DNA from: Diadema setosum | Lineage: Eukaryota; Echinodermata; Echinoidea; Diadematoida; Diadematidae | DNA: 64,000 bases | Assembly (NCBI GenBank): GCA_033980235.1 | Contig: CM067065.1 | Coordinates: 30,531,320 to 30,595,319, forward strand | Reading direction: 5' to 3' | Part shown: piece by piece, positions 36,378 through 48,192 of the stretch | How the letters are laid out: each line of letters begins with the position of its first letter | Position numbering within the stretch: position 1 is the first letter of the stretch | Notes under the pieces: generated by a model | What the model saw: the letters and a program-made list of their open reading frames with translations, nothing else | Database searches by the model: none | What the model was told of the DNA's origin: nothing | Made by a program: the position numbers and the translations under genes

Positions 36378-39315
36378 ATATTCCACCTGTCAGCAGTATT
36401 CCACATCTGTGCTTCATACTGGATGCTGGACCTGTTCCCCATTTTTCATCCCCTTCCATTCACCCCTACCCCCCCCCCCCAATCCTTTTCTCATGATTCC
36501 TTTTCCCACCTACGGTTAATTCTCCATCCTCCTTTTCTTTTTCTTCCTCATCAAAGTCATAAGGATACCTTAAATCCGAGCATGGTAACCAGGGGTTACT
36601 GGATGTTTTTATTCCTAAGCCCCGTAAGCTGTTGCATCCATTCCGATTTGCACTGCCAAGCGAAGGGTAAAACAATGGATCGGAATCACAGCCATTTCTC
36701 TTTTCTTTTTCTTTTGCAACAACTTGTCAGAAAATCCCTCTTTTCCAGCTTTTGGAACACTGAATAATCCGTGGTGAGATTAAGTCAAATCACTCACCAT
36801 ATCCTGGGCATTTATGAGAGATTTTTATTAAATGCCCTAAGCTCTCATCTATGGTGGGGAAAAAAAAGAACTGTATTCTGACCTATTAACTGCAGCAAGC
36901 TCAAGCAAGGGCAAGCAAAGTTTCAGCATTGAAAAAAGAAAATCATTGGAATTATAAGATGCAGAGAATTACAGAAATGGATATGGATATGGCCAGCTAC
37001 TATGATATTCCATCAGGAGAACAAAAAAAAAAAGAAGATTAATATCAAGTGATGGTATCATAAAATTTGGTTGGTATCTAGTAGCAGTAACTACTGTAGC
37101 ATACCCAGATTTTATACATATATTTCCATAAATATCAGTATCAATTACTGTTTTCAAGAGAGATTTATATCAAACTGATTTTCCTTATCACTTCTCACAA
37201 CAATACCAGGGCATTAATTATACCAGATCCCTACGCCTCCCCCCCCCCTACATATTATAAGGGCGTGCATATCAGAGTAGATTTGAGTGCTGTGTATCAG
37301 AGAAGATTTGAGTGCTGTCGACAGCGATGAACGGTTGTTTATTACCAACTATAATTGGCTTTCTGCAAACTTCATGAAATTTTCATCAGGTCAACTGGGA
37401 AAAGATGCCACGCAACGCAGCGCATAAAAATCATCTACACAGCCTATGTACATTATAAGACGTGCTCATGCACCACAGCCCCACACATGCAGTTCCATGC
37501 TGTTCTCTGCCAAATTTATGAAAGACAAAGCCAATACGCAAAATCATAAAACATTACAAGAAAAGTGCAAACAGGTACAGAATTATGATTGCGTTAAGTA
37601 ACGTGCAGTTGGTACGAAGCATGTCATCGCTGGAGGGTTCTACTTATGCTTTTCAATGTCCATTTTGAATCGCAAGGTATCGTTTCAAATGAATCCAATT
37701 TGAAATGAACATTTCCTGCAACAACCATATCTCCACACAATCAAGCAACAGTAAAGATGATGGAATAAGTGATAGTCAGCATTACTCTCTCGCTCGAAAC
37801 ACTTTCTGTCTGTTCATAATCATATGTCCTGGAGCTCCGTGTTCTGATATTAATCACAAGTCTCATGAAAATAGAACAGAATTAATCTAAATATAAACCA
37901 AGCATGTGCTTTACCGTACCTTACGTTTGTCTTTAGTTTAAAGCGATAAGACATGTGCAAAGTATTCATCCCAATTGGTGCTGTTTATCTTCAATACTTC
38001 TGACTTGCCACTTCACGGGAGTTCAAAGGATGTCAAGATACAAAAAAAAAAAAGAAAGTCATTTAATTGCCACAGCTGCCCGAGGCCTATTTTGAGAAAA
38101 ACAAGCATGCATAGTGTGAAACGATGCCTCAGAAATCGACGTGTCAGGAAGAAAACTTATATATGCAATGTAGATTTCCACATTCTTCGGCCAAGGGTGT
38201 ATACGCTCCGCACGGAGACCAGAAATTACTGCGATTCACAGGTTGCGACACTCGCTGCACCGATTTCAAACATTCTCCGAACATTTTTCCAACACGCTAC
38301 GGGTGTAAATTCCATCGGGGGATTTTTCAAGCTCTTTACAGTCAAGAATCAAAATAGGACATTAGTCTTTGACTCCCAGACCCTCCATTCCCAAGTCATT
38401 CCCAAATTCTTTGACAAAGAAAACAAACATAAAATTTTTATGGGAAATTATATAGTTTGCACTAATCTTGTGAGATAGAGTTAAAACAGAAACCAACAGT
38501 TTCTATTTGCTAGTCTCTTCTCATGACCTGTGTATGTCATATTAATTCTCGGTTTGAAGAAATTACCCCCTGGACAAGGGGGAAGAGGGAAAGAGTCTGC
38601 ATCTGCCAAGACTAGCGGAGAGGCATTGCCCCATTTTTGCGGTGTCAATCGCGACACAATTTGCAGGGCTCCCTCGACAGTTCGGGCTGGGGCGACGATA
38701 GCTTCAAACGGGATTATCAATCGCACCCTCTTTGATTGCGCGGGTACAGCAGAGAGGCAATGAAAACACGGCCCAAGACCCTCCTCACAGCTCCAAAAAT
38801 TGGGTGGAAAAAAAAAAATTTCGTCTGATCTTTGGTCTTTCAGGACATCCAAAAAGTTGCGTTGTTCTTTTTGTTTTGGGATTTTTCTTCAACTGGCTTC
38901 AAAGTGTTGTTTAAAAAAAAAGGACCTGCAGGTCTATGCATGCGCGTGATTGTTTCTTTTAAACACACAGAAGCAAATTCGGCTCAAGAGACATACGTAA
39001 AGAATACAGCCGACCTCACTGATCACAACATTTATACTGCTATTGGTATTCTCAGATACAATGTACATACATAAGTTTGGTAAGGAGTAAACATCTACAG
39101 CGGAACTTACAGGTAGATTTATTGCTATACAATCAACTTTGAAAATTGGAATATATTCTGCACAGGGCTTATTTCTATATTTGCCATAAAATCTGCTAAA
39201 CTCGTCCCAAGACCACATATGACATTACATAAATCATGCAGGTTTTTTTTTTTTTTTTCCAAAGAGAATTTTAATAAAACAGCAGTCACTTGGTGTTGAC
39301 TGTCATGTTCTCCAG

Positions 39316-39515
39316 CATCCAGATAAAATAGTGATACACCTTATTTTCTTGTGGGGGGGGGGGGGGGGGATGGCAAGCAATCACTGACTTTTAAAGCATC
39401 TAAAGCAAACCAGAATTCATCTGATTTTATAACCTCCATCCAGATAAAATATTGACACCTAATGTTTTTTGCAAACAATCATTGACTTTGCATCTAAACA
39501 AAACAGATTTAAACA
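39316..39515. repeat. Diverged tandem duplication, 121-bp spacing, with an inserted G17 run
   Basis: CATCCAGATAAAATA.TGA.AC starts both units (39316 and 39437); each continues to AA.CAATCA.TGACTTT and CATCTAAA. The first unit also carries the G17 run 39353-39369 and is longer there, so the run expanded or inserted after the duplication. Confidence 0.75.
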
Positions 39516-40004
39516 GAAGAAGAAAAAAAAAAAGGGGGGGGGGGGGGGGGGACAGCTGCGGGGATTTGGTGTCCAGAAACAAAAGACATCAAGTTCGGCT
39601 TGACACATATCTGGAAACTATGGAAGAGCCATTTGAGATGGGAGGTGCATCGCGGCGATCATCTCTTCCAAGGCCCTGACAAGGTAGGACAATCACTACA
39701 CGTAATGTTTAAACGACCGCCTCTAAACTATCTCAAAAAACAGAGAACTGGCAAGAAACAGAGAGAGAGAGAGATAGAAATAGATACAGAAAGAGAGAGA
39801 GAAAGAGAGGGAGAGATAGGGGAGAGAAGGAGAGAATTATCCAGACATGGAGATGGAAGAAAAAGGAGGCAAAGTCGCCATCACCGGGTCATTTTACAAA
39901 TGCCCTGGACTTATCAATTCCCTCGATTACGTGGCAACCTTCAACCCTTGTTCCCAAAGAATGCATCCCATTCAAGCTGAAGTCTTGATCACTGAGCATC
40001 TCAT

Positions 40005-40130
40005 CTTCTCCTTTTTCTTCTCCTTCTTCTTCTCCTTCTTCTTCTTCTTCTTCTTCATCTCATCTTCTTCCTCTTTTCTTTTCTTTCTTCCAATTTCCAT
40101 TTCTCTTTCTTTCCTTTCTTCTCACACCAC
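40005..40130. repeat. TTC/CT microsatellite tract
   Basis: CTTCTCC/TTC repeats grading to TTTC. It opens poly-Phe/Ser frames that are not genes. Confidence 0.93.
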
Positions 40131-40536
40131 AATCATTTCTGCTCGGCTTGACCTGTTCATCTCTCCAAAGTAAGGGATGATCACGTCCTCAGTGTTCCCT
40201 TGTATTTCCCACGTGGTATTCTCTGTAAGCTATGTTTATATTCTCTCTTCTGACTTAGTTTTTATTGTTTTTGCTTCATGAATGAAAATTCCTACTCATA
40301 TGTATTAATAGCACCAAAACAGATGATGTACACACTCAGACCTACACAGACAAGCATACACACACACAAACATACAATGATGTTTCAAGTTAATTAATAA
40401 TCTTTTACTTGTTCAATTTATATCTATCCACCTTGATGCACTCATCTCCTACATATATCGATCTATCTTCCTTTCTTTCTATTAATCTATATATCTACCT
40501 CTTTATCTACAGTGTTAATGAACATACACCTATATA

Positions 40537-40785
40537 TGAAGAGTTTGTTCGCAAAAATTGATAAGTCCATATTTTCCAAATGGAGATATTTGCGATTAAA
40601 GGTCAAGAAAAATAAAGAAAATAATAAGAAAATTTTTGCTTCTTTTGACCATAACTTCCAAAATGTACCTTTATATGTAGTGACCAATACATCATTTAAA
40701 AGGCAATATTTTGTACTTTATGACAGAGACCGTAACTCAAAATCTTCAAAAATGGAATTATCGGTTTTTGCGAACAAACTCTTCA
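40537..40785 (+). mobile_element. MITE family A, full copy (249 bp)
   Basis: The ends TGAAGAGTTTGTTCGCAAAA (40537) and its complement (ending 40785) are intact. The length equals the 6529 copy exactly. The frame beginning MKSLFAKIDKS and ending FANKLF is open through both terminal repeats, and the opposite strand is open too. This openness is probably a by-product of A/T-biased codon composition. Flanks are TATAT on the left and ATATTTA on the right, so a TA-rich target is likely. Confidence 0.9.
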
Positions 40786-41253
40786 TATTTATCTACTCAT
40801 CTATGATCACTGTTCATGAATCCAAAGTCATTGCCTAACGTTTCTTTCTTCTGATCTTCTGATTATCCCATCGATCTCTACAACTTATTCCCCGACATCT
40901 GTGCCATCCAATAAGCTCCAGGAAAGCTGGAAGCATGGAGGATGGATGTGGGTTAAAAAAAAACTCCAACCAAAATAACGAGGCAATGCTCCAGATAAAA
41001 ATCAAGGGCAGAGGGAGACAAGAATCGGAAAAGAAGAGAGGGAGAGAAAAAAAAAACGGTAGCTTGTTGTTCCTGACGGCATCTCGTCCCACCTTGACTG
41101 ACCTTTTTCCCCAATCTCCTCCTCCTCCCCACATCATCCCAATCTCCCATCCCATCTTCCCCAACAAGCTTGATCACATTTTGCTAGATCTGTGTCGGCG
41201 CTGCTGCCGACCCTTATAATCTCGACGGACGCTCTCGTAGCCTTCCTCATCAG

Positions 41254-41263
41254 ACTTACCTGC
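41254..41263 (-). promoter_or_regulatory. Unpaired consensus 5' splice site
   Basis: The minus strand reads GGGCAG|GTAAGTCTG, an eight-base match (AGGTAAGT) to the donor consensus. The upstream sequence is purine-rich (GGCACTGGCGAGAGGG), not an acceptor, so this would be the end of an ordinary exon, possibly non-coding. No acceptor is convincing within 200 bp. Confidence 0.2.
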
Positions 41264-42445
41264 CCTCTCGCCAGTGCCCGCCTTTTATTTTTTCTTCCTC
41301 TTTATTTTGCGCAAGAGGCAATTATGTGCATAGAGGCCCTCCACACATATCGGCCAGGGGAGACTCTGACATTGCAAAATGAAGGTGGCCTTTCCCCCTC
41401 CTCCTCTCCTCTCTGTCTGTCTGTCTGTCTGTCTGTGTGTCTCTGTTTCTGTCTCTATATCCCCCTCTAACCATCTCTCTCTCTATCTGTTTTTCTCTTT
41501 ATGTATATTATCTCTGTTTATATCTATCTCTCTATTATATATTTACATAATATGTATAATATCTCTCCTTATCTTTCTCTCTCTATGTACATATACATCT
41601 CTATTTATATATGACCTGTTTATCGTATATGTATATTAATATCTTTCTTTATCTCTCTCTCTATACATGTACATATATATTATATATGTGTATATGTATC
41701 TCTCTCTCTCTCTCCCTCCCTCTCTCTCAACTATTTCCCCCTTGCCATCACTCTCCTCAAAGCAAAAAGATGTGGACGGTGGCAAATGAACAGCCAACGT
41801 TGTACGCGCTCCACTCTTAATGATGTGAACGCACGACAATATTTTCACCACATCACTCCATAGCGGATGAACAAGGTTGAGAGTGTAACACACAGCTCTG
41901 CCCTGCGAAACAAGGAGAATATCACCTTCTTGGAAATACCTGACCTTGAATTTACGACACGAGACCATGCGCTTCTTCATAGAATTTGAAGGTCAAGTGC
42001 AAACGTGGTGTTCTACAATTGAACTTCCAGGAAATTTGTTTCCTACAGTATAGGGTAGTCAGTACTGCCAAATCCTGTTTAACCCTTAGCACGCCAAGAA
42101 ATTTAACTTAGCTCGAAAAGCTTTTTCATCAGCTTTCAGTAATCCATCCAAACTTAGCATACTAGTTGTTAGTTGGTAAAACCCACTCAGGTGCCTCAGT
42201 CCAACAGGAAGGCTAGGTTGATCCAACAGGGATTAGAGGGATTAGATAATCTCTAGTTATTGACAGTGAGCTTCCAGACACTTAATGTGCCTATATGGGC
42301 AAAGCAAGCGCCCCATTGTCCCAATCAAATGGCGCAATACGACACAGTAAGGGTTAGTGAGGATTGAGCATCATAGTGTGGTCCTGTGGACAAGGCTTTG
42401 AACACTTAAATGTGAGATTCTGCGTTCACATCCAGATATACATCC

Positions 42446-42538
42446 TTAACCCGTTGATGACGGTTTGATTTTGCTACAACACGCATTTCCCATAGACGCT
42501 TGCCCGAGTATACTCGGGACTCGTCCTCGATGGGTTAA
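42446..42538 (+). mobile_element. Family B piggyBac-like MITE, copy 5 (93 bp)
   Basis: TTAA is present at both ends (42446-42449, 42535-42538). The inverted ends are TTAACCCGTTGATGACG and CGTCCTCGATGGGTTAA. It contains the intact palindrome CCCGAGTATACTCGGG and TTTTGCTACAACACGCATTT. It is the best-preserved copy. Confidence 0.9.
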
Positions 42539-44457
42539 GTACAGATGGGTTCTAACAATCATGGGTAATGATGATGGCAGAGGCCTCTAGCACAGTGATA
42601 TTCATCCTGAAGAGGCAAGGTTGGGTAAATTATGCAATATTATCATGACTGTACTTGTTAAAATCATGACTGCCATTTTCTTTATGAAAGTATCATACAA
42701 GTAGTAATGATAACAACGATGCTAATTAGTGGTGGTAGTAGTCCATCATCATCATCTCTATTATTATGATTATCATTATCTCTACTCCACCCACTACTGC
42801 CTTCAATTATGATTTTCATCATCCAAATCGTCATTCTAATCATTTTCATTATTCTCATTACCACCACAATCATCAGTATACATTTATGCTATCTCTCTGA
42901 TTACCAACATATCGTTTCATTGAATGCATGGTCTTACAACACTGCGAGTCATCTTCAGCATGTCCAATTTCAGGGGGGAAAAAAAGAGTTTCCCCGCCTT
43001 AATATCCTTAAACCATCATATGACGGGCTGGGACATAATTGGATGCGATCCTATGATGGAAGAAACACTGTCTACCGGTATTTGGAGACGGGATGGATAC
43101 ATAGGTAGGAGGAGACGAATGTCACGGAGAGAACACGGGAGGACAAAGTAGACAAGGAGAAAGAAATTTTGGTGACAGAAAATATAAATGGAACACCTAT
43201 CACAGACAGAGCGAAAGAGGGATGGAAAAAAGATAAATCTTTATGATGCAAAATATAAAGGAACGTAAATATTTACTAAGACAGGATGAAATAAAAGAAG
43301 TGATATTATCCACATCTATAGGAGCCATGGACATTACGTTCAAGCGTAGACAAATTTTCTAAACTTGTCAGTCTCTATTTTGACACTGGCTTCCACCATC
43401 TGATGAAAACTGTTTAAAAATTGGAAGGACCTCCCAAAAAAAGACAAAGAGAAAGAACCACCAAATTTGTTGTCTATTCAGTGGTCTGAGCTATGAGCCA
43501 CAAAAACTACCTATGAATGCAAGGGTGGTCTCAGGGATAAGTCTGGACTAAATTTAAATCTCTGCGGTGCAAACCCTCTTCTCGCCAGAAATGAGCTCCT
43601 CCAAATTCCACCTCGATCGGAAACAAGAGAAGAAACTCCAACACCGCTTCCATCATCATTGGCAGGGGTGCACGAACACCGGGGCGCTTAAAATTCCCCA
43701 CTTCGCCAATCTCTTCGAAAAGCCTTGAATGGGCAGGGGAAAAAGGTGCGAATGGGGGCAGCCGGGGGTTTGTGTTTGATGAGTCGCGGATTGATGAGGG
43801 GGGACTCAAACTCTGGAGAATTGGGGTACAATTGGTCATCCCTAGGCTCCATCTACGTCCAGAGCAGCACAGCCTGAAATGGAAGGGGGGCATCTGTCCT
43901 GCTCTGAATACGCAGTTGTTTTTAAAGTTCAGACTAATTTGTCACTCACAACCTTCTATTTTGTTTTCTCATTCCAACAGCAAAGATATGGAAAGTTTAT
44001 ATCTTGAAAATGCTTCTACCCTCCAATGTGATGACTGAGTTCTAAAAAGGTTATTTTTCAAAAGTAATCTGTGGAAACAAAAATATAAGATTCACAAACA
44101 TCATCACAAGTACCTAGTCTGAACCCATGTACTTGTTTATGATTTGTAACTCTAATCACAAATTTATAACAACTACATCATGACAGCAAAATAACTGAAA
44201 TGCAGAACTGGGTAAATCCTTTTTGTTTTTATTCTTTCAGTTTTGCTGTAAATTTCAATCCAATTATAGTGGCTGCCCTCTACTATTCTGCAAAGCCTGA
44301 CCTCAACGATGGCAAAAACTGATCTTAATACTAAGGAACTCTGTTATCATTAGAAAACTTAAAGCCTCTTTAATAGGGGGAGAAAGTGTGTGAAAGACTT
44401 GGGAAATCTCAGAGAGTTTGAGGTACAGAGGGTGTCAACAGAAAAGTTTCAAAGTCC

Positions 44458-44690
44458 TGCGGTGAGGATGCCGGGGACTACCGGGAAGTGTTTAGAAAAC
44501 CTCGGGGGCCTGCTGGCCACATATTGCTACCGTGAGTCAAGACCGGGGTGTCGACTGAGGAGCAAAGGGGGCCGGGATCGCGGAGACAATGACCGCACCC
44601 AAAGTGCGGAGGGAAGGGTAAAGCCAGTCTCGCAGCGATCTTCTCTTCGAGTTTCAGTTCTGGGGGCATTTCTCGCCCCGGTAAGAGATT
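44458..44690. promoter_or_regulatory. CpG-rich single-copy island
   Basis: About 19 CpGs lie in 230 bp, including CCGGGAA, GTCGAC and CGCGG, flanked by AT-rich DNA. Frames open across it on both strands, but none is recognisable. It is a candidate regulatory element by composition only. Confidence 0.3.
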
Positions 44691-45589
44691 TCATGCCCAT
44701 GTAAATTAGAGAGAACAGGCCCTGGGAAGGGATTGAAGAAAAGGTGACCAGGTGTTGTGGAAGACTTAACGAAGTTCTTTGGGGGTAACCAGGTGTTGGT
44801 GCACTTTGAGGTCACATCAGGACACCGCTGCATTTTATTGGAGAGGGTAACAATACTGCTAACAGATATTATTGTGTAGAATGTTGGTATGGGTGTATCC
44901 AACAACGCTCACAAGCGTCACTGTTGATACCACTGGTGCTGATGATGTAGCAATGATGATAAAGGTGACATCAGAATCGCTGGTGATAGTGGTGATTCTA
45001 GAGATGACATTTACAGTGATGTTGATCGCCATACTGAAGATTACAAAATCAATAATGATTATTGATGATGATGGTGATGGTGACAACAAAAACAGCAAAA
45101 TCAATATTACATATCACGGCGACTAGTAACGATATCAGCATGAATTCCTACAATGACAAAGTGCTAGATTCATCACTGCAAATGAGAAAAATAGAAATAA
45201 AAAATGAGAAAGACCAATACACTGAAATACCATTCAGATAGCACCAGCACAGACATCTACCATCCAGAAAAGGCAAACACGAATGTGCAACCAGAACATA
45301 TTTAGCCTATATTTAACGCGAATGGAGCGAGATGGAAGGGGATGCTTACAGGACAGAATCAGAGTTCAGAGAACCTCACAAATTGCTCCCCAAGAACAAT
45401 AAAAAGTTCCCTGGAAGAAGGTGGAGTGGTATGGGGTGTAAAAGGACCCCAGTTTTAGAGAACAATCCATGGAGAACTAACTAAACAAAGAGGGAGGGAG
45501 GGAGGGGAGAAAAAAAAAACCCTGGAAGAAATCAGAGAAGTTGAGACAAAACCAAAACATGGATTTGTGGGTTAAGGCAGGCCGGCCAC

Positions 45590-45850
45590 CCGCTCCTATC
45601 ACACAAATAGCCCACAGCGACAGGTCTCCGTGGCGACCGCGCGGTGAGGCATGCTGGGAAGGTGCAGCTATGGTCTGGCACATTAAATCTTTCTCTTCTA
45701 CCTTTTTTAAACTCTGTTCTTTTTCCCTCCTCCTCATAGAAAGCGAGACTTTAAATCCGAGCGATGACAGACCCATGCGCACGGATGGCGGGCAACGAGA
45801 AATCGACCACGGTCTCGCGGTTCGAGAGAAACAGAGGAAGTTGTGTCTGC
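45590..45850. promoter_or_regulatory. CpG-rich island with a ZNF143-like motif
   Basis: GGCATGCTGGGAA at 45649-45661 is the reverse complement of TTCCCAGCATGCC, the core of the ZNF143/Staf site found at many animal promoters. A CpG-dense run (CGTGGCGACCGCGCGG) lies just upstream. The RFX palindrome at 46006 is about 350 bp away. This makes it the most promoter-like spot in the window, though no transcript start can be shown. Confidence 0.35.
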
Positions 45851-46005
45851 TGTAACCCAAAACTCGACTAACAACAAGCTCATGGGAGTTAAACTGAGAA
45901 CAAATAACCCTCCTTCACTTCCCTCAAGAAGACTTTCTTCTTGACCAATCTCATCACACAAAAAAAAGAAACCATTTTATCCTCACAGCTCAAGAGAAGA
46001 GTTAC

Positions 46006-46025
46006 TTGGTTGCCATGGCAACCAA
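46006..46025. promoter_or_regulatory. 20-bp perfect palindrome containing an RFX X-box
   Basis: TTGGTTGCCATGGCAACCAA is self-complementary over all 20 bases. Its centre GTTGCCATGGCAAC is the optimal symmetric X-box for RFX dimers. Many RFX targets are ciliary genes, and X-boxes are also enriched in conserved distal elements of vertebrates. Confidence 0.55.
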
Positions 46026-46182
46026 ACTTTTGCATTGACAATAGTTTCATGGTTAACCTTTTGATGATAGTTTGACTTGGGCTTGACAGGTTGTGATGGT
46101 CCCAGTGTTCTTTACCATTCTGGTCAAAATCATGTCCATTATTGCGTATCCCACATTTTGGGGGTGTCAATGCTCTAAGAAG

Positions 46183-46275
46183 ACATCGTCAACCTCATCC
46201 ACATCATCATCGTCACCATCATCATCATCTTCATCATCAACATCATCATCATCTTCATTTTCATCATCCTCACCA
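46183..46275. repeat. (CAT/ATC)n microsatellite
   Basis: Interrupted ATC trinucleotides that open Ser and His homopolymer frames, which are repeat artefacts. Confidence 0.92.
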
Positions 46276-46495
46276 TTATCTCTGTAATCATAAACAGCAT
46301 CATCATGCAGCTAGTACCATTGTAATCATTACCCCCACGAACACCTTCACTCTCACCATCATATCATCACTGTCATTTGACATATCTTACAAGAGATTGT
46401 AAATGATGAACATTGCTTTGTTGTTGCTGTTTTTCTCTCTCTCCCCAAGAAAGTTTACAATGTGGCCACAATTCAATAAATATAAATCAAGGCTC

Positions 46496-46555
46496 ACTTA
46501 CCTATTGTGTCCAGGCAGGGTGGAACAGCAATATGAAAGAAAAGAAAAGAAACAC
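46496..46555 (-). promoter_or_regulatory. Candidate recursive splice site (junction 46501/46502)
   Basis: The minus strand runs TTTCTTTTCTTTTCTTTC, then ATTGCTGTTCCACCCTGCC, then TGGACACAATAG|GTAAGTGAG. There are about 79 nt without AG before the junction. Both splice consensus halves abut. The pyrimidine tract sits about 20-50 nt upstream, an ordinary position for an acceptor. Confidence 0.45.
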
Positions 46556-47273
46556 AAAATCAAATAAGTAATCAGTTGTGTCTGAAATCATGTAGAAGTA
46601 CTTGAGGGATTTGATTTGATTTGAATTAATTTCCACTTTGTGGTCACAAAAGTATGAAATAAACATAACTGATTATTACAATTATTAATATACAATAATA
46701 TTTTGTCAACTTCTTTATGTACTAAATAATAGAAACAATTATACATGCACTAATGACATCACTTGCAACACTTTGGATAGATGTTTCAGAGGATACCATC
46801 TCATTACCATTGGATTTTTAAGAAAAAGAAAAACATTTATGTCATCAACATGAAATATTTACGAGGAATAAAAACAATGCCAAAGGCTGGTGTCGAGACT
46901 ACTTCTCAACCTGCCAGATCTTGCTAGCATCACCTTCAAATGCACTCAGTGTTGCTTCAATGGGCATTTCAGAGTTTACAAATTAGCCCCACACACACGT
47001 GTAAATGAGACTGTGTATACACAAGGGGTGCACAAAGTTACACATTAAACCCTAGCCCACTGTTTGACTCTCTCCCCGCACCCCTAGGGGTACGGCAAGG
47101 GGGTACAAAGGATGAGACACAGCCCCCTACTTTGCACCCCTCAAAGGTTACTCAGTACTCCAGCTGTACACAAATAGGTGTGAAAAAGAATGGAGGGGGG
47201 GGGGGGTAGAGGATCAGACCTACAGGTGACACTTTACAACATAGAGATGAGTCTTCATAACTATCACACGCTT

Positions 47274-47365
47274 TTAACCCTTTGTGTGTGTTGAGTGCCA
47301 ATAAGCACAGAAAACTCCATAGCATTGTACACACTGTCCAAAATTCCTGACACAGAAAGAGTTAA
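47274..47365 (-). mobile_element. Family C TTAA-bounded MITE, copy 4 (92 bp)
   Basis: It lies between TTAA 47274-47277 and TTAA 47362-47365 and is inverted relative to the other copies. The minus strand has TTGGACAGTGTGTACAATGC and TATGGAGTTTTCTGTGC. Both TTAA sites are intact. Confidence 0.8.
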
Positions 47366-48192
47366 TGGCAGTTTTACACTGGTCAAAAGGCAAATTAACC
47401 TCAAACTGATTTCTTTTTAATGTACATTTTCAATCTGCTGTCTCTCCTCTCCCTTCACGGCCTCTTTCTTTTTCTCCTTCTCTCTTTTCTATCTCTTGAT
47501 CTCTCTATCCATCCATTTCTCAAAGATCTCTCTACATCTTTTTTCAAACCTTTCTGTTCTATATTTGCCAATATTTTGCAGCGTATCATTAATCCGTCCT
47601 ACATTTGATGGTTGTATTTGTAAGTGTTGTACTCACATCGTTCTATTCATTCTGGAACTTGTTTTTTAGCTGATAGTAATGACTGACTGATTCATGATAT
47701 ACATGTACATGCATTTTCTTTAAAATTTCTTTTTAAGCTCACTTTCTCTCTGTAAACAAGATACAGACATGGATCATAATTTCTGAAAACATGAACACAT
47801 TAGAATCATGCTACAGCCACTTCCATAATAAGCACATGTAGCCCCACCCCTAATTATCAAATTTAACCCCTCCCCTAATCATTAAATGCACTTCCTCTCA
47901 TGCCAAAACGCCCTGCCCTCATCACTGAGTGAAATCTACATTATTTGCAAGATTCCATTCAGATTGAAAAGAAAGAAAGGAATCCTGTTTCTTTCTCCTT
48001 TTTTTTTCCTCTCTGTCAATGGATTTTGCTGACCAAATTTACCACTACGATCAAATAAATATTGTACAGGGGAACAAACAATATTTCCTCACTTTTCATC
48101 AAAATCCATCTCTCAAATAAAAAAGGAAAAAAAAATGGACAGAAGACCGACCAGATTTGCTGCTCAAAGAAGACTTGTGGTATACCTCTTTA

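Larger units (their letters stand above)
28927..40536. other. Non-coding stretch, mostly unique AT-rich DNA
   Basis: There is no supported exon. Contents noted: C12 at 29010-29021, G11 at 29599-29609, a 28-bp palindrome at 31004-31031, G12 at 31748-31759, GC-richer blocks at 29090-29200, 34840-34950 and 38560-38765, C12 at 36469-36480, two G runs (39353-39369, 39534-39551), GA repeats at 39758-39838 and TTC/CT repeats at 40005-40130. Frames at 31252-31800 (plus, ending inside a family A remnant) and 37975-38478 (plus, 167 codons) match no family I recognise. Confidence 0.5.
40786..48192. other. Non-coding stretch: pyrimidine repeats, CpG-richer blocks, ATC repeats
   Basis: There is no supported exon. 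It contains (CTGT)n at 41411-41436 within a pyrimidine-rich tract (41380-41730), ATC/ATT-rich DNA at 42720-42860 and 44960-45080, an ATC array at 46183-46275 and G12 at 47195-47206. Blocks at 43555-43800, 44458-44690 and 45590-45850 are CpG-richer and unique. A segment at 46052-46078 (TTAACCTTTTGATGATAG) resembles the first third of family B and may be a decayed fragment. Confidence 0.5.

Noticed and set aside
41941..41949. TGACCTTGA, an FTZ-F1/ERR half-site
   Set aside because: A 9-mer match is expected about once in two windows of this size by chance.
46052..46078. Fragment resembling the start of the 93-bp family
   Set aside because: Only about 27 bp align with several mismatches, and no right end is found; mentioned but not called.
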